Part shown: positions 33,950-42,919 of the stretch, piece after piece
Numbering within the stretch: the first letter of the stretch is position 1
Layout of the letters: the number at the start of each line of letters is the position of its first letter
Origin: Pseudomonas syringae
Lineage (GTDB): Bacteria; Pseudomonadota; Gammaproteobacteria; Pseudomonadales; Pseudomonadaceae
Reading direction: 5' to 3'
Length of the DNA stretch: 43,936 bases
Assembly (NCBI RefSeq): GCF_021605415.1
Contig: NZ_WKEQ01000043.1
Location: forward strand, 1 to 43,936
Position numbers and translations under genes: made by a program
The notes under the pieces: generated by a model
Databases searched by the model: none
Seen by the model: only the letters and a program-made list of their open reading frames with translations
Told to the model about the DNA's origin: nothing

Positions 33950-33963
33950 TTGATTTAGATCAG
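33950..33963. promoter_or_regulatory. ANR/FNR box (TTGAT-TTAG-ATCAG)
   Basis: One mismatch in the last base. It is the only box in the Hsp20/ATPase divergent region, about 211 bases from the Hsp20 start and 181 bases from the chosen ATPase start. Confidence 0.7.
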
Positions 33964-34137
33964 AAAGAAAGCAAACACCTGGTTTGTCCGGGCACAGCCA
34001 TGACCTCGGAGGTCTCCCACGCTTCAATTGCGGCGTCCCGACGGACACGAAAGACATTCGAGTCCTAAGCTCTACTTCGATGAGCGACCGATGTTTTACA
34101 GCGACGCATGCCAATTGCTTTTGAGGAACTCACGATC

Positions 34138-36420
34138 ATGCTCGGTAAATGGCAGGATCCGGTTTTATTGCTGCTGACCGCACTGGCGCTGCTGGTCGGC
34201 GGCATTGCGTATGTTGCAGAAAAACCTGATTGGGCATCGTGGTGCTGGGCCTCGGGCAGCCTGGTGATGTCCGCCGTTCTGCTCATTGAGATCGTCAGGC
34301 GCCTGGCCCGGCGCGAGGCGGGTGTCGACCTGATCGCACTGCTGTCGATGACTGCTGCCCTGGTCTTTGATCAGACGCTCGTGGCGGCGGTGATTGCCTT
34401 AATGCTGGCGACTGGACGAACCCTGGAGTTTTTCACCAAGCAACGCGCCGACCGTGAGCTTCGTGCACTGATCGACCGTGCCCCACGTTTTGCCTGGCTG
34501 CAGGAGGAGGGCGGTTTGCGACAGATCCCGGTTGAGCAGGTCCAGCTAAATCAAACATTGCTGGTGCGTTTGGGAGAGGTGATACCGGTCGATGGTCGCC
34601 TGCTGAGTCCTGCGGCCATACTCGACGAATCGGCATTGAGTGGTGAGTCGTTGCCTGTCACCCGTCGAGAGGGTGAGCAACTGTCCAGTGGCGTATCCAA
34701 TGTCGGTGCGCCCATCCTGCTATCGGCCACCCGAACGGCTGCGCAGAGTACCTACGCCGGCATCGTGCGGCTGGCTGAGGAAGCGCGTCGTTCGCGCGCA
34801 CCTTTCGTGCGCCTGGCCGACCGCTATGCATTGTTCTTCATCCCGCTGACGTTGCTGCTTGCCGGGGTGGCCTGGCAGTTGAGCGGTGATCCTTTGCGAG
34901 CGCTGGCGGTGCTGGTCGTGGCTACACCTTGCCCTTTGATTCTGGCTGTACCGATTGCCATCATGTCGGGAATTTCCCGGGCTGCGCGGCGCGGGATCCT
35001 GATCAAGGATGGCGCGACTCTGGAAGCCTTGGCCGGGATCAGGCAGGTGTTCCTCGACAAGACCGGCACGTTGACCAGCGGCCATGCCCGTCTGCAGTCG
35101 ATAGAGGTCAACGGACTGGCCGATCCGCAACGCCTGCTTGGCCTGGCCGCTTCGCTGGCGCAGGCTTCGACACATCCTGTTTCCCAGGCAATTGTTGAAG
35201 CGGCGCATCAGCGCCAATTGCCGCTCAGCGTCCCGCAGGCAGTAGAAGAAATTCCAGGCGCTGGACTGTGTGGGTACGTCGATGGTGTGCAGGTACGTTT
35301 CGGCACGTTGTCGTTCGCTCACAAAGACACCCCTGAAACCGACTGGGTCGCCGCCATGCTGCGCCACATGGATTACCTGGCGTGCAGTGGAAGCTTCATC
35401 GACGTGGACGGGAAACTGGCGGGCCTGCTGGTTTTCTCGGACAGGGTTCGGCGCGAAACCCCGCAGACGCTGCGTCGACTGCGCAACAGAGGCATCGAAA
35501 AGATCGTGATGCTGACGGGCGATCGTCTGGAAACAGCGCAGATGATTGCGCTGTCTGCCGGGATTGACGAACTGCGTGCCGGGTTGACGCCCGAGGATAA
35601 AGTGCGTGCCGTGCAGCAAGCTTGCCTGCGCTCCAGCACGCTGATGGTCGGCGACGGCCTCAATGATGCCCCGGCGCTGGCGGCGGCCAACGTCGGTGTG
35701 GCCATGGGGGCGGCCGGTGCCACTGCTACTGCGCAAGCCGCTGGTGTTGTGCTGTTGGTGGATCGCCTGGATCGCTTGGTCGAGGCGTTGGACATTGCCC
35801 GGCGCACCCGCTACATCGCACGTCAAGGCGTGCTGGTCGGTATGGGCATGTCGTTGCTGGCCATGGGCGTCGCCGCCCTCGGCTATCTGCCGCCGCTGAT
35901 TGGCGCAGTGGTGCAGGAGGGCATCGACGTGGTGATTATCCTTAACGCGTTGCGGGCACTGGGGCCTTCATGGGCGCTGAAAAAACGAAAGCTCGCCGCA
36001 GAGGATATCGATCGCCTGCACGATGAACACCAGCAACTCTCCGCCGTACTGAGCGAGCTGCACCAACTGGCTAATGATTTCGCCCAGCGCCCACTTGCAC
36101 AGGCACAGACCGACTTGGTGAAACTGGTGAACACGCTGCAAACATCACTGGCGCCGCATGAACATGAAGATGAAAACACACTGTATCCACAGTTGACGCG
36201 AAGCATGCCGGGCGAAGATCCGATGTCGGCTCTGAGCCACGCTCACCGGGAGATCTTTCGACTTATCCATTTACTGGCGCGCATGAGCAGCGACTTCAGT
36301 GCCGACCCCGCAACGGCACCGACTGATGAGATTCAACATCAGCTCATTCGTCTGGATACCCTCGTGCGACTGCATTTTGATCAGGAGGAGGAACTGTTTC
36401 GTTATCTGGATTGGCGCTAG
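34138..36420 (+). CDS. P1B-5-type metal ATPase with C-terminal hemerythrin domain
   Basis: 760 residues from the ATG at 34138 (GAGGA upstream); an ATG ten codons earlier lacks a site. There is no N-terminal metal-binding domain. P-type ATPase landmarks: ILDESALSGESLPV (actuator), the transmembrane metal motif ATPCPL (Thr263-Pro-Cys265), the phosphorylated Asp in DKTGTLTS (Asp307), MLTGDRLET and MVGDGLNDAPAL. TPC in place of CPC marks the P1B-5 group, exemplified by Nia of Sinorhizobium meliloti, a nickel/iron exporter expressed in nodules. Residues about 625-760 form a hemerythrin-like bundle with HDEHQQL, HEHEDENTLYP, HAHREIF and HFDQEEE, as in Nia, and could sense oxygen or iron. It is divergent from Hsp20 and shares its ANR box. 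The transported metal is inferred. Confidence 0.88.
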   Translation: MLGKWQDPVLLLLTALALLVGGIAYVAEKPDWASWCWASGSLVMSAVLLIEIVRRLARREAGVDLIALLSMTAALVFDQTLVAAVIALMLATGRTLEFFTKQRADRELRALIDRAPRFAWLQEEGGLRQIPVEQVQLNQTLLVRLGEVIPVDGRLLSPAAILDESALSGESLPVTRREGEQLSSGVSNVGAPILLSATRTAAQSTYAGIVRLAEEARRSRAPFVRLADRYALFFIPLTLLLAGVAWQLSGDPLRALAVLVVATPCPLILAVPIAIMSGISRAARRGILIKDGATLEALAGIRQVFLDKTGTLTSGHARLQSIEVNGLADPQRLLGLAASLAQASTHPVSQAIVEAAHQRQLPLSVPQAVEEIPGAGLCGYVDGVQVRFGTLSFAHKDTPETDWVAAMLRHMDYLACSGSFIDVDGKLAGLLVFSDRVRRETPQTLRRLRNRGIEKIVMLTGDRLETAQMIALSAGIDELRAGLTPEDKVRAVQQACLRSSTLMVGDGLNDAPALAAANVGVAMGAAGATATAQAAGVVLLVDRLDRLVEALDIARRTRYIARQGVLVGMGMSLLAMGVAALGYLPPLIGAVVQEGIDVVIILNALRALGPSWALKKRKLAAEDIDRLHDEHQQLSAVLSELHQLANDFAQRPLAQAQTDLVKLVNTLQTSLAPHEHEDENTLYPQLTRSMPGEDPMSALSHAHREIFRLIHLLARMSSDFSADPATAPTDEIQHQLIRLDTLVRLHFDQEEELFRYLDWR

Positions 36421-36540
36421 AGATGAAGTCCAACGACGGCGCGCTGAAATGGATGAAACATCAACGCTCACAGTGACGTCCGATACAGCTCGTTTGGACG
36501 ACAGCGTGCGTAAAGTCATAACCCAGCAAGGTGCTTCGAC

Positions 36541-37452
36541 CTAGGGTATGGCATAGACCTTGAACAGTTTTTTAGCCGCATCACTGGCACCCCCCAGGTA
36601 TTTGTCGAATGCCTGCTCAATCTCGCCGGAGCGGTACATTTCACTCAGCGCGGTATCAACCAGCAAACGGAAGTTTTCATCGTCTCGATCCACTGCCATT
36701 GCAGTCGGTGCGTACTCAAAAATACGATCCAGTAGCAGCAGATTTGCGGCGGAGTCATTCGTGCTGAGGCGGTTCTGCAGCATCATGCGTTCAGCGAAAA
36801 AGGTATCGGCCTTACCTTCGGCGACCAGCTTGAGGCCTTCCTCGATGTTTTCGACGGTGACGAGCGTGGTTACCACACCCAGTAGTCGCATCTGCTGACG
36901 AATCCATTCCTCGGTGATTCCGCCAGCGATGACGGCATAGGTCTGGTTGGACAGGCCGCGGTTTATAGTCGCTCGCCAGGTTGGCCCGGTGCGCGCCACC
37001 TTGCCATTCAGCACGTTGAGCAACGCCTTTGATGCATCCTGGCGCACAACGGCCGAGAGGCCGGCCGTGTAGATCGGTATCGAGTAGCTCACAGCCTTTC
37101 GCCGCTCCAGTGTGGGGGGCGTCGGCGTACACAGAATGTCGATCTTCCCCGTGCTGACGGCGCTCATCCCGTCAGTGGCCGTGACGGGCTGGTAACGTAT
37201 TTGCAAGCTGGGCAGACCTAACTGGGTCTTGACCCTGTCCGCGACTTTCAGGCAGAGGTCAATGGCATAACCGCTGGCGTTATCGGCTTCCTGGACGCTA
37301 AAAGGGCCAAAGTTCGGCAGGTAGCCAAGGGTGAAGGTATTGCTCGTGCGCACGCGTTCAAGCGTATTGGCAATGGCCAGTGCCGGTATCAGCGTGAGCA
37401 GGCAGACGAGCAGCAGGTTGTTGGTGTTGGTGTTGGACAGTTTCACGTTCAT
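36541..37452 (-). CDS. Periplasmic amino-acid-binding protein (GltI-like, ABC type)
   Basis: 303 residues from the ATG at 37452; a longer frame would need a TTG start. The signal peptide (NNLLLVCLLTLIPALAIANT) is cleaved probably after AIA. The body is a bilobed family-3 binding protein: TFTLGYLPNFGPFSVQEADN, GYAIDLCLKVADRVK, GKIDILCTPTPPTLERRKAV (the lobe-crossing motif), then GKADTFFAERMML and YAPTAMAVDRDDENFRLLVD. It resembles glutamate/aspartate-binding proteins. No ABC permease or ATPase gene adjoins it, so it is an orphan binding protein. It follows the PotE-like gene by 48 bases in the same direction and may be co-transcribed. The ligand is not known. Confidence 0.88.
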   Translation of the reverse strand: MNVKLSNTNTNNLLLVCLLTLIPALAIANTLERVRTSNTFTLGYLPNFGPFSVQEADNASGYAIDLCLKVADRVKTQLGLPSLQIRYQPVTATDGMSAVSTGKIDILCTPTPPTLERRKAVSYSIPIYTAGLSAVVRQDASKALLNVLNGKVARTGPTWRATINRGLSNQTYAVIAGGITEEWIRQQMRLLGVVTTLVTVENIEEGLKLVAEGKADTFFAERMMLQNRLSTNDSAANLLLLDRIFEYAPTAMAVDRDDENFRLLVDTALSEMYRSGEIEQAFDKYLGGASDAAKKLFKVYAIP

Positions 37453-37500
37453 ATCCTGGTTTCCCGAATTCAGAGGTTTGTGCCGTCCTGAAGACAACGG

Positions 37501-38841
37501 TCAAGGGATGTCGGCCCGGGTCTGCGCGGTTGGAGATGGGGCGACTGAACGTTTGGCGACAAAACCGTAGAGCAGGTAGCCGAACACCAGGACAAGCGTG
37601 CCGCCGAACACGGCGTCTGTGCCGCAGGCATACAGGGCGTACAAGGAATAGGCGACGGCAATCAGTAATAGCAGTGTGTTGCGGGTGTATACGCTGGCAC
37701 TGACCTTTGCTTTGTACATCATGACCAGCAGGCCAGTGGCCGCCGTCACATAGGGAATCAGGTTGGTCACTGCTGCCAGGCTGACGAGTTTGCCGAATTG
37801 GGCACTGGCGTTGGGCGAGATGGTCGATAGCGCCAATAAAGTCTGCAACACACCACAGACCAGCATTCCGACGACAGGAGCATTTCGTGAGCTGACCTTG
37901 GCGAACAGTTTCAGGAACATGCCCTGGTCAGCCGTCATTTTGGCGGTTTGCGCCAGGGTGAACTGCCAGCCCAGCAGCGAACCGACACAGGCCATCACCG
38001 CCAGCGCCATGATGATGTTGCCAACCACGGGGTTGAACATGTGTGCATAGACGAGCGCGAAAGGGGCCGATGAGTTGGCCAATTCTTCATTGGGGATGAT
38101 GCCCTGAATGACCGTGGTCGACAGCACATAAACCACTGCCGCCCCCAGGGTGCCAAGCAGGCAGGCCAGCGGTACCGTGCGTTTGGGATCTTCTACTGCA
38201 TCGGAGGCCTGTGCTGCCGATTCCATGCCGAGGAAGGCCCAGAGGGTCAGGGGAATCGCCTTGCTGATGGCATCGGAGATTGGCAGATCATTCGGGTTCC
38301 AAGCGGCGGCCAGCACATCGGGCTTGAACCAGAACCAGCCGATGATGCTCAAGCCGGCCACCGGGATGATCACGCCCCACACGGTAATCGCACCGATCTT
38401 GCCGGTGATGCCGGGGCCGCCAAAGTTGGCCACAGTGGTCAGCCAGAGCAAGCCGACCGTTCCGATGAACAGTGGAATGGCGCCACTCCCCAACCACGGC
38501 ACGAACGATGTCATGTACCCCACGGCGGAGATGGCGACGGCCACGTTGGCGATGGCCAACGACAGGAAGTACAGATACGAGCAGAGGAAGAACCCTGATC
38601 TTGCGTGGGCTTCTTCGGTGTAGGCGGATAACCCGCCTGAGCGCGGACAGTAGATGCCACATTGCGAAAAGCAGTAAGCGATGGCCATGGAACCGACGGC
38701 AGTGACGATCCATGACAGCAACGACACGGCCCCGAGTTGGGCCATGCTCGTGGGCAGCATGATAATGCCTGAGCCCATCATGTTCACCGCCACCAGTGTG
38801 GTGAGCCCCGTGAGGCTCATTTTCTTGCTTGCGTCGGCCAT
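37501..38841 (-). CDS. potE: PotE-like putrescine/ornithine antiporter (APC family)
   Basis: 446 residues; ATG at 38841 with AAGGAGG upstream. Twelve predicted membrane segments. Similarity to E. coli PotE is strong throughout: TTLVAVNMMGSGIIMLPTSM, FSQCGIYCPRSGGLSAYTEE, ANVAVAISAVGY, ITVWGVIIPVAGLSIIGWFW, LTLWAFLGMESAAQASDAVE and GSLLGWQFTLAQTAKM. PotE exchanges ornithine for putrescine and usually lies next to an ornithine decarboxylase, which is not present here. The neighbours are instead an exported sulfatase upstream (271-base gap) and a periplasmic amino-acid-binding protein downstream. Acid or low-oxygen polyamine export is a reasonable role, but the substrate could differ in this context. 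Confidence 0.88.
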   Translation of the reverse strand: MADASKKMSLTGLTTLVAVNMMGSGIIMLPTSMAQLGAVSLLSWIVTAVGSMAIAYCFSQCGIYCPRSGGLSAYTEEAHARSGFFLCSYLYFLSLAIANVAVAISAVGYMTSFVPWLGSGAIPLFIGTVGLLWLTTVANFGGPGITGKIGAITVWGVIIPVAGLSIIGWFWFKPDVLAAAWNPNDLPISDAISKAIPLTLWAFLGMESAAQASDAVEDPKRTVPLACLLGTLGAAVVYVLSTTVIQGIIPNEELANSSAPFALVYAHMFNPVVGNIIMALAVMACVGSLLGWQFTLAQTAKMTADQGMFLKLFAKVSSRNAPVVGMLVCGVLQTLLALSTISPNASAQFGKLVSLAAVTNLIPYVTAATGLLVMMYKAKVSASVYTRNTLLLLIAVAYSLYALYACGTDAVFGGTLVLVFGYLLYGFVAKRSVAPSPTAQTRADIP

Positions 38842-39112
38842 TGAGGCCTCCTTGGACGGATCGCGTGTCGGATTCCGGCGCTTCTGATCATGGGCATTGC
38901 TCACTAACAGTCGCCGTGAATTTGTCCGCTCCTGTCATCCAGCTGCCTGCTGCCTTAGGGTAGGGCGCTCTTCGCCAACAGCGGCAAGAACGCTCAGGAT
39001 TACTGCGAAAATGGGCATGGGCACGCCGACGAGGTGCCTGAAAATAGATATCCCGTTGCCGCCGCGCATAAGTCGCGGATCATCTCGGGCGAGTTGACCC
39101 GCGTGCCTTTTT

Positions 39113-41599
39113 CTAGTCTTTGGTGCCAACTTTGTTCTGAACGGCTTCCTTTCCCGCGATATTCATCTGCGTTGGTTCCAGCTTGACGGTAAGTTTGTGC
39201 AGTGAACCGGTGAATGCAAACGGTACCTGGTAATCCTTGTCATCGACGGGGGTGCCGGTGTCGGAACCGACATCGAAACTTTCATCCACACCGAAGACGA
39301 ACGGAACGCTATGTGGAATTGTTTGACTCGCCAGTTGCTTTCCATCCACCGACAGCACGCCGGTGCCGCCCTTGCCGAATCCCGGCCCGGCATATTTGAA
39401 ATCAAAACTGATGTTGTGCTGTCCGGGAGTGAGCGCCTCGGTGCCTTCCCAGCGGAATCGCGCAACGCCTTCAAGGTTGTAGTTGAACACCGGCTTACCG
39501 TTGACGAGGTAGAGCGCATACCCCCCAAATCGCCCGCCGTCGGTCACCAATACACCGTCTCCGCCGTTTTCAGGAACACTGATGTCAGCCGTAATGACGT
39601 AAGACTTGTTCAATACATTGGGTTCATTGCCTGGAAGAATGCCGGTTACCGGGTGCAGGTAAGTGAACTCGGTGCGTCCGGCCACGATGCTCGGCCTCTG
39701 TGCGATGACGCGCGTAAAACCGGACGCGTCGAGTGGCAATACCTGATATTTGTTGGCTTCCACCCAAAACAGGTCCTGTAGTTCCTTAAGTTTTGCGGGG
39801 TTGGCGGCGGCGATATCGTGATTTTGCGTCCAGTCCTTGGTGATGTCATAAAGTTCCCATTTGACGCCATTGACGATGTCCTCGGGTGGTTGAGAAGTAA
39901 TGTCCCAAGGTGCGCGGTAGGGTGTCGTCGATGCCATCCAGCCTTCGTGATACAGCGCGCGCATTCCAAACATTTCGAAATATTGTGTGGTGCGTGTAGA
40001 CGGCTTTTGCGCACTCTGCTTGTCGAAGAGATAGGCAATGCTCGTGCCTTCGATGGGTTTTTGCGCAATGCCATCTACCTGGAGCGGCGCATCAATGCCA
40101 GTGGCTTCAAGAATCGTGGGCTCAATGTCAATGACATGGTGGAACTGGTTACGGATGCCTCCGGCATCCTTGATGCGGTTTGGCCAGGAGATGGCCATGC
40201 CTTGGCGGGTGCCGCCAAAATGCGACGCGATTTGCTTGGTCCACTTGAAGGGGCTATCCAAAGTCCACGTCCAGCCCACGGCCATGTGCGGATAGGTTTG
40301 ATCCGATCCCCAAGCCTCCAGGTACTTCATCTGTTCGGCGACCGGCACGTCGATTCCATTGAAGGTGGTCATTTCGTTTGGTGTGCCGTTAGGGGTACCT
40401 TCTGCGCTGCTGCCGTTGTCACCACTGATGTAGATGACCAGCGTGTTGTCGAGCTTGCCCATGTCGTCAATGGCCTGGATTACCCGACCGATTTCGTGAT
40501 CGGTGTACGCGAGATAGGCCGCATAGACTTCCATCTGGCGGGCATACAGTTTTTTCTCGTCCGCCGAAAGTTCGTCCCATTTTTTCAGTGAGTCTGGCCA
40601 CGGTGTGAGCTCGGCGGTCGGCGGGATAACGCCAAGCCGTTTTTGATTGGCGAAGATCTGTTCGCGTGCAGCGTTCCACCCCATGTCGAACTTGCCTTTG
40701 AACTTGTCAACCCATTCGGGCGTCGGGTGATGCGGCGCATGGGTACCGCCGGGCGCGTAGTAGAGAAAGAACGGCTTCTTCGGATCGAGCGCATTCAGCT
40801 CATTGACATAGCCCACGGCGTCATCCGCCATCGCAGTGATCAGGTTCCATCCCGGCTTACCGACGTAAGGATGGATTGGCGTGGTGTTGCGCATCAGATT
40901 GCCCGGTTGCCACTGGTTGGTTTCGCCGCCCATGAACCCGAAGAAATAATCAAAGCCCATACCAATGGGCCATTGATCAAACGGACCGGCCTGACTGATC
41001 TGAAATGACGGCGTGTTGTGGTTTTTGCCAAACCAGGAGGTTGCATAACCGTTGTCCTTGAGCACTTTGCCAATGGTCACTTTGTCCTTGGTGATGACGC
41101 TGTTGTAGCCGGGGTATCCCGTTGAAATTTCTGAGATGACTCCGAAACCGACGGAATGGTGGTTGCGTCCGGTGATCAAGGCTGCACGTGTGGGCGAGCA
41201 CAGTGCCGTCGAATTGAATTGCGTAAAACGCAATCCAGCTGCCGCAACGCGATCCATGCTCGGCGTCGGGATGAGACCGCCGAACGTGCTGGGCGCGCCG
41301 AAGCCGACGTCGTCGGTGATGATCAACAAGACATTGGGTGCGTTTTTGGGAGGTACGACGGTCGGCGACCAGTAGGGCGTCGAGGTCGTGGCGTCGAGGT
41401 TGATGACGCCGCCGAACGCGGGAGGAGGGTTGGGTAAGTATCTGCCGTCGACGGTCGTGGTTGCACTGGGTGAACCGGGCGTTCCGTTGACTGCCTGTGG
41501 GGCTGCATTGGCGCATGAGAACGTGAGGATGGCAAAAGCCAGTGCCGCACCAAACCTGTTATACCGCCAATTTGATTGAGTCCAGTATGCAATGGCCAT
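39113..41599 (-). CDS. Exported arylsulfatase (formylglycine type)
   Basis: 828 residues; the ATG at 41599 was chosen for its AGGAG (CAGGAGCTGGCC). The signal peptide (RFGAALAFAILTFSCANAAP) probably ends after ANA. The sulfatase domain has metal ligands in LLIITDDVGFG, the modification motif CSPTRAALITGR with Cys134 as the formylglycine precursor, GGTHAPHHPTPEWVDKFKGK, and YISGDNGSSAEG, whose Asp-Asn complete the calcium site. It then has FGGTRQGMAISWPNRI. The C-terminal 230 residues form a beta-rich domain (PENGGDGVLVTDGGRFGGYA; GTGVLSVDGKQL) seen in long sulfatases of this type. The divergent gene encodes the activating enzyme. It would release sulfate from organic esters in the periplasm; the natural substrate is unknown. 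Confidence 0.94.
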   Translation of the reverse strand: MAIAYWTQSNWRYNRFGAALAFAILTFSCANAAPQAVNGTPGSPSATTTVDGRYLPNPPPAFGGVINLDATTSTPYWSPTVVPPKNAPNVLLIITDDVGFGAPSTFGGLIPTPSMDRVAAAGLRFTQFNSTALCSPTRAALITGRNHHSVGFGVISEISTGYPGYNSVITKDKVTIGKVLKDNGYATSWFGKNHNTPSFQISQAGPFDQWPIGMGFDYFFGFMGGETNQWQPGNLMRNTTPIHPYVGKPGWNLITAMADDAVGYVNELNALDPKKPFFLYYAPGGTHAPHHPTPEWVDKFKGKFDMGWNAAREQIFANQKRLGVIPPTAELTPWPDSLKKWDELSADEKKLYARQMEVYAAYLAYTDHEIGRVIQAIDDMGKLDNTLVIYISGDNGSSAEGTPNGTPNEMTTFNGIDVPVAEQMKYLEAWGSDQTYPHMAVGWTWTLDSPFKWTKQIASHFGGTRQGMAISWPNRIKDAGGIRNQFHHVIDIEPTILEATGIDAPLQVDGIAQKPIEGTSIAYLFDKQSAQKPSTRTTQYFEMFGMRALYHEGWMASTTPYRAPWDITSQPPEDIVNGVKWELYDITKDWTQNHDIAAANPAKLKELQDLFWVEANKYQVLPLDASGFTRVIAQRPSIVAGRTEFTYLHPVTGILPGNEPNVLNKSYVITADISVPENGGDGVLVTDGGRFGGYALYLVNGKPVFNYNLEGVARFRWEGTEALTPGQHNISFDFKYAGPGFGKGGTGVLSVDGKQLASQTIPHSVPFVFGVDESFDVGSDTGTPVDDKDYQVPFAFTGSLHKLTVKLEPTQMNIAGKEAVQNKVGTKD

Positions 41600-41773
41600 G
41601 GCCAGCTCCTGTAACCCCCAAAACCCCAAGCTCCGAGTGTAGAACCGTTTTCGCCGCCCGCCAGTCCATCTCATGGGCAATGTGGGGCGTCGTTGACATT
41701 GCAGGTGTGGCGTCTATACCTGACCTTGATGCTCAGAGGTTCAGCAAGGGCCGCCGACTGAGGAGGAGCCCAC

Positions 41774-42919
41774 ATGCTTATCAGGAAACGGCTTTCGGGC
41801 ATTGCCTTCATTTGCGCCGGAATCGTGCTGGCTTGCGTCGCGCTTGTGGTGTATCAGAGTCGCGACACTGTGCCCTTGACGCTGGGCGACGGAAAAAATG
41901 GCCCACTGGGAATGGTCTGGCTTCCTGGCGGCGAGTTTTTGATGGGCAGCGATCATAAGCAGGCTCGTCCGAACGAAGGGCCGGCTCACAAGGTGCGACT
42001 GGACGGTTTCTGGATCGACCGCTATGACGTCACCAATGCCGATTTCGCCCGGTTCATTTCTGAAACGCATTACATCACCACCGCTGAACGCAAACCCCGA
42101 TGGGAAGATTTGAAGGTACAACTACCGCCCGGTACACCCGAGCCTGATGACGCCAACCTGGTGCCTGGCGCACTGGTTTTTATCGGTACTGAGAGACCCG
42201 TTGCACTGAATGATTTCAGGCAGTGGTGGGCATTTGTCCCGGGAGCTGACTGGCGGCACCCGCTGGGTCCAGACAGCACCATCGAGGGCAAGGCAACTCA
42301 TCCGGTGGTACAAGTTTCACTTGAAGATGTGCAGGCGTACGCCGCATGGGCGCACAAGCGCCTACTCACCGAGGCCGAGTGGGAGTACGCCGCAAGAGGC
42401 GGCCTGGAGCAAGCGAACTATGCGTGGGGAAATGACTTCTCGCCCGGTGGAGAAAAGATGGCGAATACCTGGGATGAGGCACAGCCGTTTCCTATGACCG
42501 GCGCCAGCAACAAAGTCAAAATCGGCACCAAGCCGGTAGGCAGTTACCGACCTAATGCTTACGGACTCTACGATATGTCCGGGAATGTTTGGCAATGGGT
42601 CTCCGATTGGTATCGAGCCGACGCGTTTAAAGTCGGTCTCAAACACCACCCGGGGAGTGAAGCGGCTTTAAACCCGGTGGGGCCATCCGACAGTTATGAC
42701 CCCGAACTGGGGATCATGGCCAATGCACCGCAGCGTGTAATCCGAGGCGGATCTTTTCTTTGTAGCGACAGCTACTGCACGAGTTTTCGAACCAGCGCCA
42801 GGCAAGGCGCAGACCCTATGAACGCAATGTCGCATCTGGGCTTTCGATTAGCGTCAAGTACGCTCCTGACTGAAAAGCTCCCCACTCTTATCGTTGCTGC
42901 ATCCCGGACTCTCGAATGA
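41774..42919 (+). CDS. Formylglycine-generating enzyme, membrane-anchored
   Basis: 381 residues; ATG with GAGGAG upstream. A hydrophobic segment at residues 8-27 (SGIAFICAGIVLACVALVVY) follows positive residues, predicting an anchor with the catalytic domain in the periplasm. The FGE-sulfatase fold is clear: MVWLPGGEFLMGSD, VRLDGFWIDRYDVTNADFAR, HPVVQVSLEDVQAYAAWAHK, RLLTEAEWEYAARGG, YGLYDMSGNVWQWVSDWY and RVIRGGSFLCSDSYCTSFR. Cys330 and Cys335 match the catalytic pair Cys336/Cys341 of human FGE, so this is the oxygen- and copper-dependent type. The divergent neighbour is a Cys-type sulfatase, its probable substrate. Periplasmic activation is inferred from the anchor. Confidence 0.93.
   Translation: MLIRKRLSGIAFICAGIVLACVALVVYQSRDTVPLTLGDGKNGPLGMVWLPGGEFLMGSDHKQARPNEGPAHKVRLDGFWIDRYDVTNADFARFISETHYITTAERKPRWEDLKVQLPPGTPEPDDANLVPGALVFIGTERPVALNDFRQWWAFVPGADWRHPLGPDSTIEGKATHPVVQVSLEDVQAYAAWAHKRLLTEAEWEYAARGGLEQANYAWGNDFSPGGEKMANTWDEAQPFPMTGASNKVKIGTKPVGSYRPNAYGLYDMSGNVWQWVSDWYRADAFKVGLKHHPGSEAALNPVGPSDSYDPELGIMANAPQRVIRGGSFLCSDSYCTSFRTSARQGADPMNAMSHLGFRLASSTLLTEKLPTLIVAASRTLE

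Larger units (their letters stand above)
33746..34137. promoter_or_regulatory. Divergent region between Hsp20 and the metal ATPase
   Basis: These 392 bases hold one ANR box (33950-33963), a hairpin at 33897-33916 and a second stem (CTGGCC/GGCCAG) near 33823-33842. If transcription starts about 41 bases from the box centre, both genes have leaders of about 140-170 bases. No gene is seen. Confidence 0.65.

Noticed and set aside
36449..36544. Short open frame (31 codons) between the ATPase and binding-protein genes
   Set aside because: No ribosome-binding site, no recognisable product, and it overlaps the end of the binding-protein gene.
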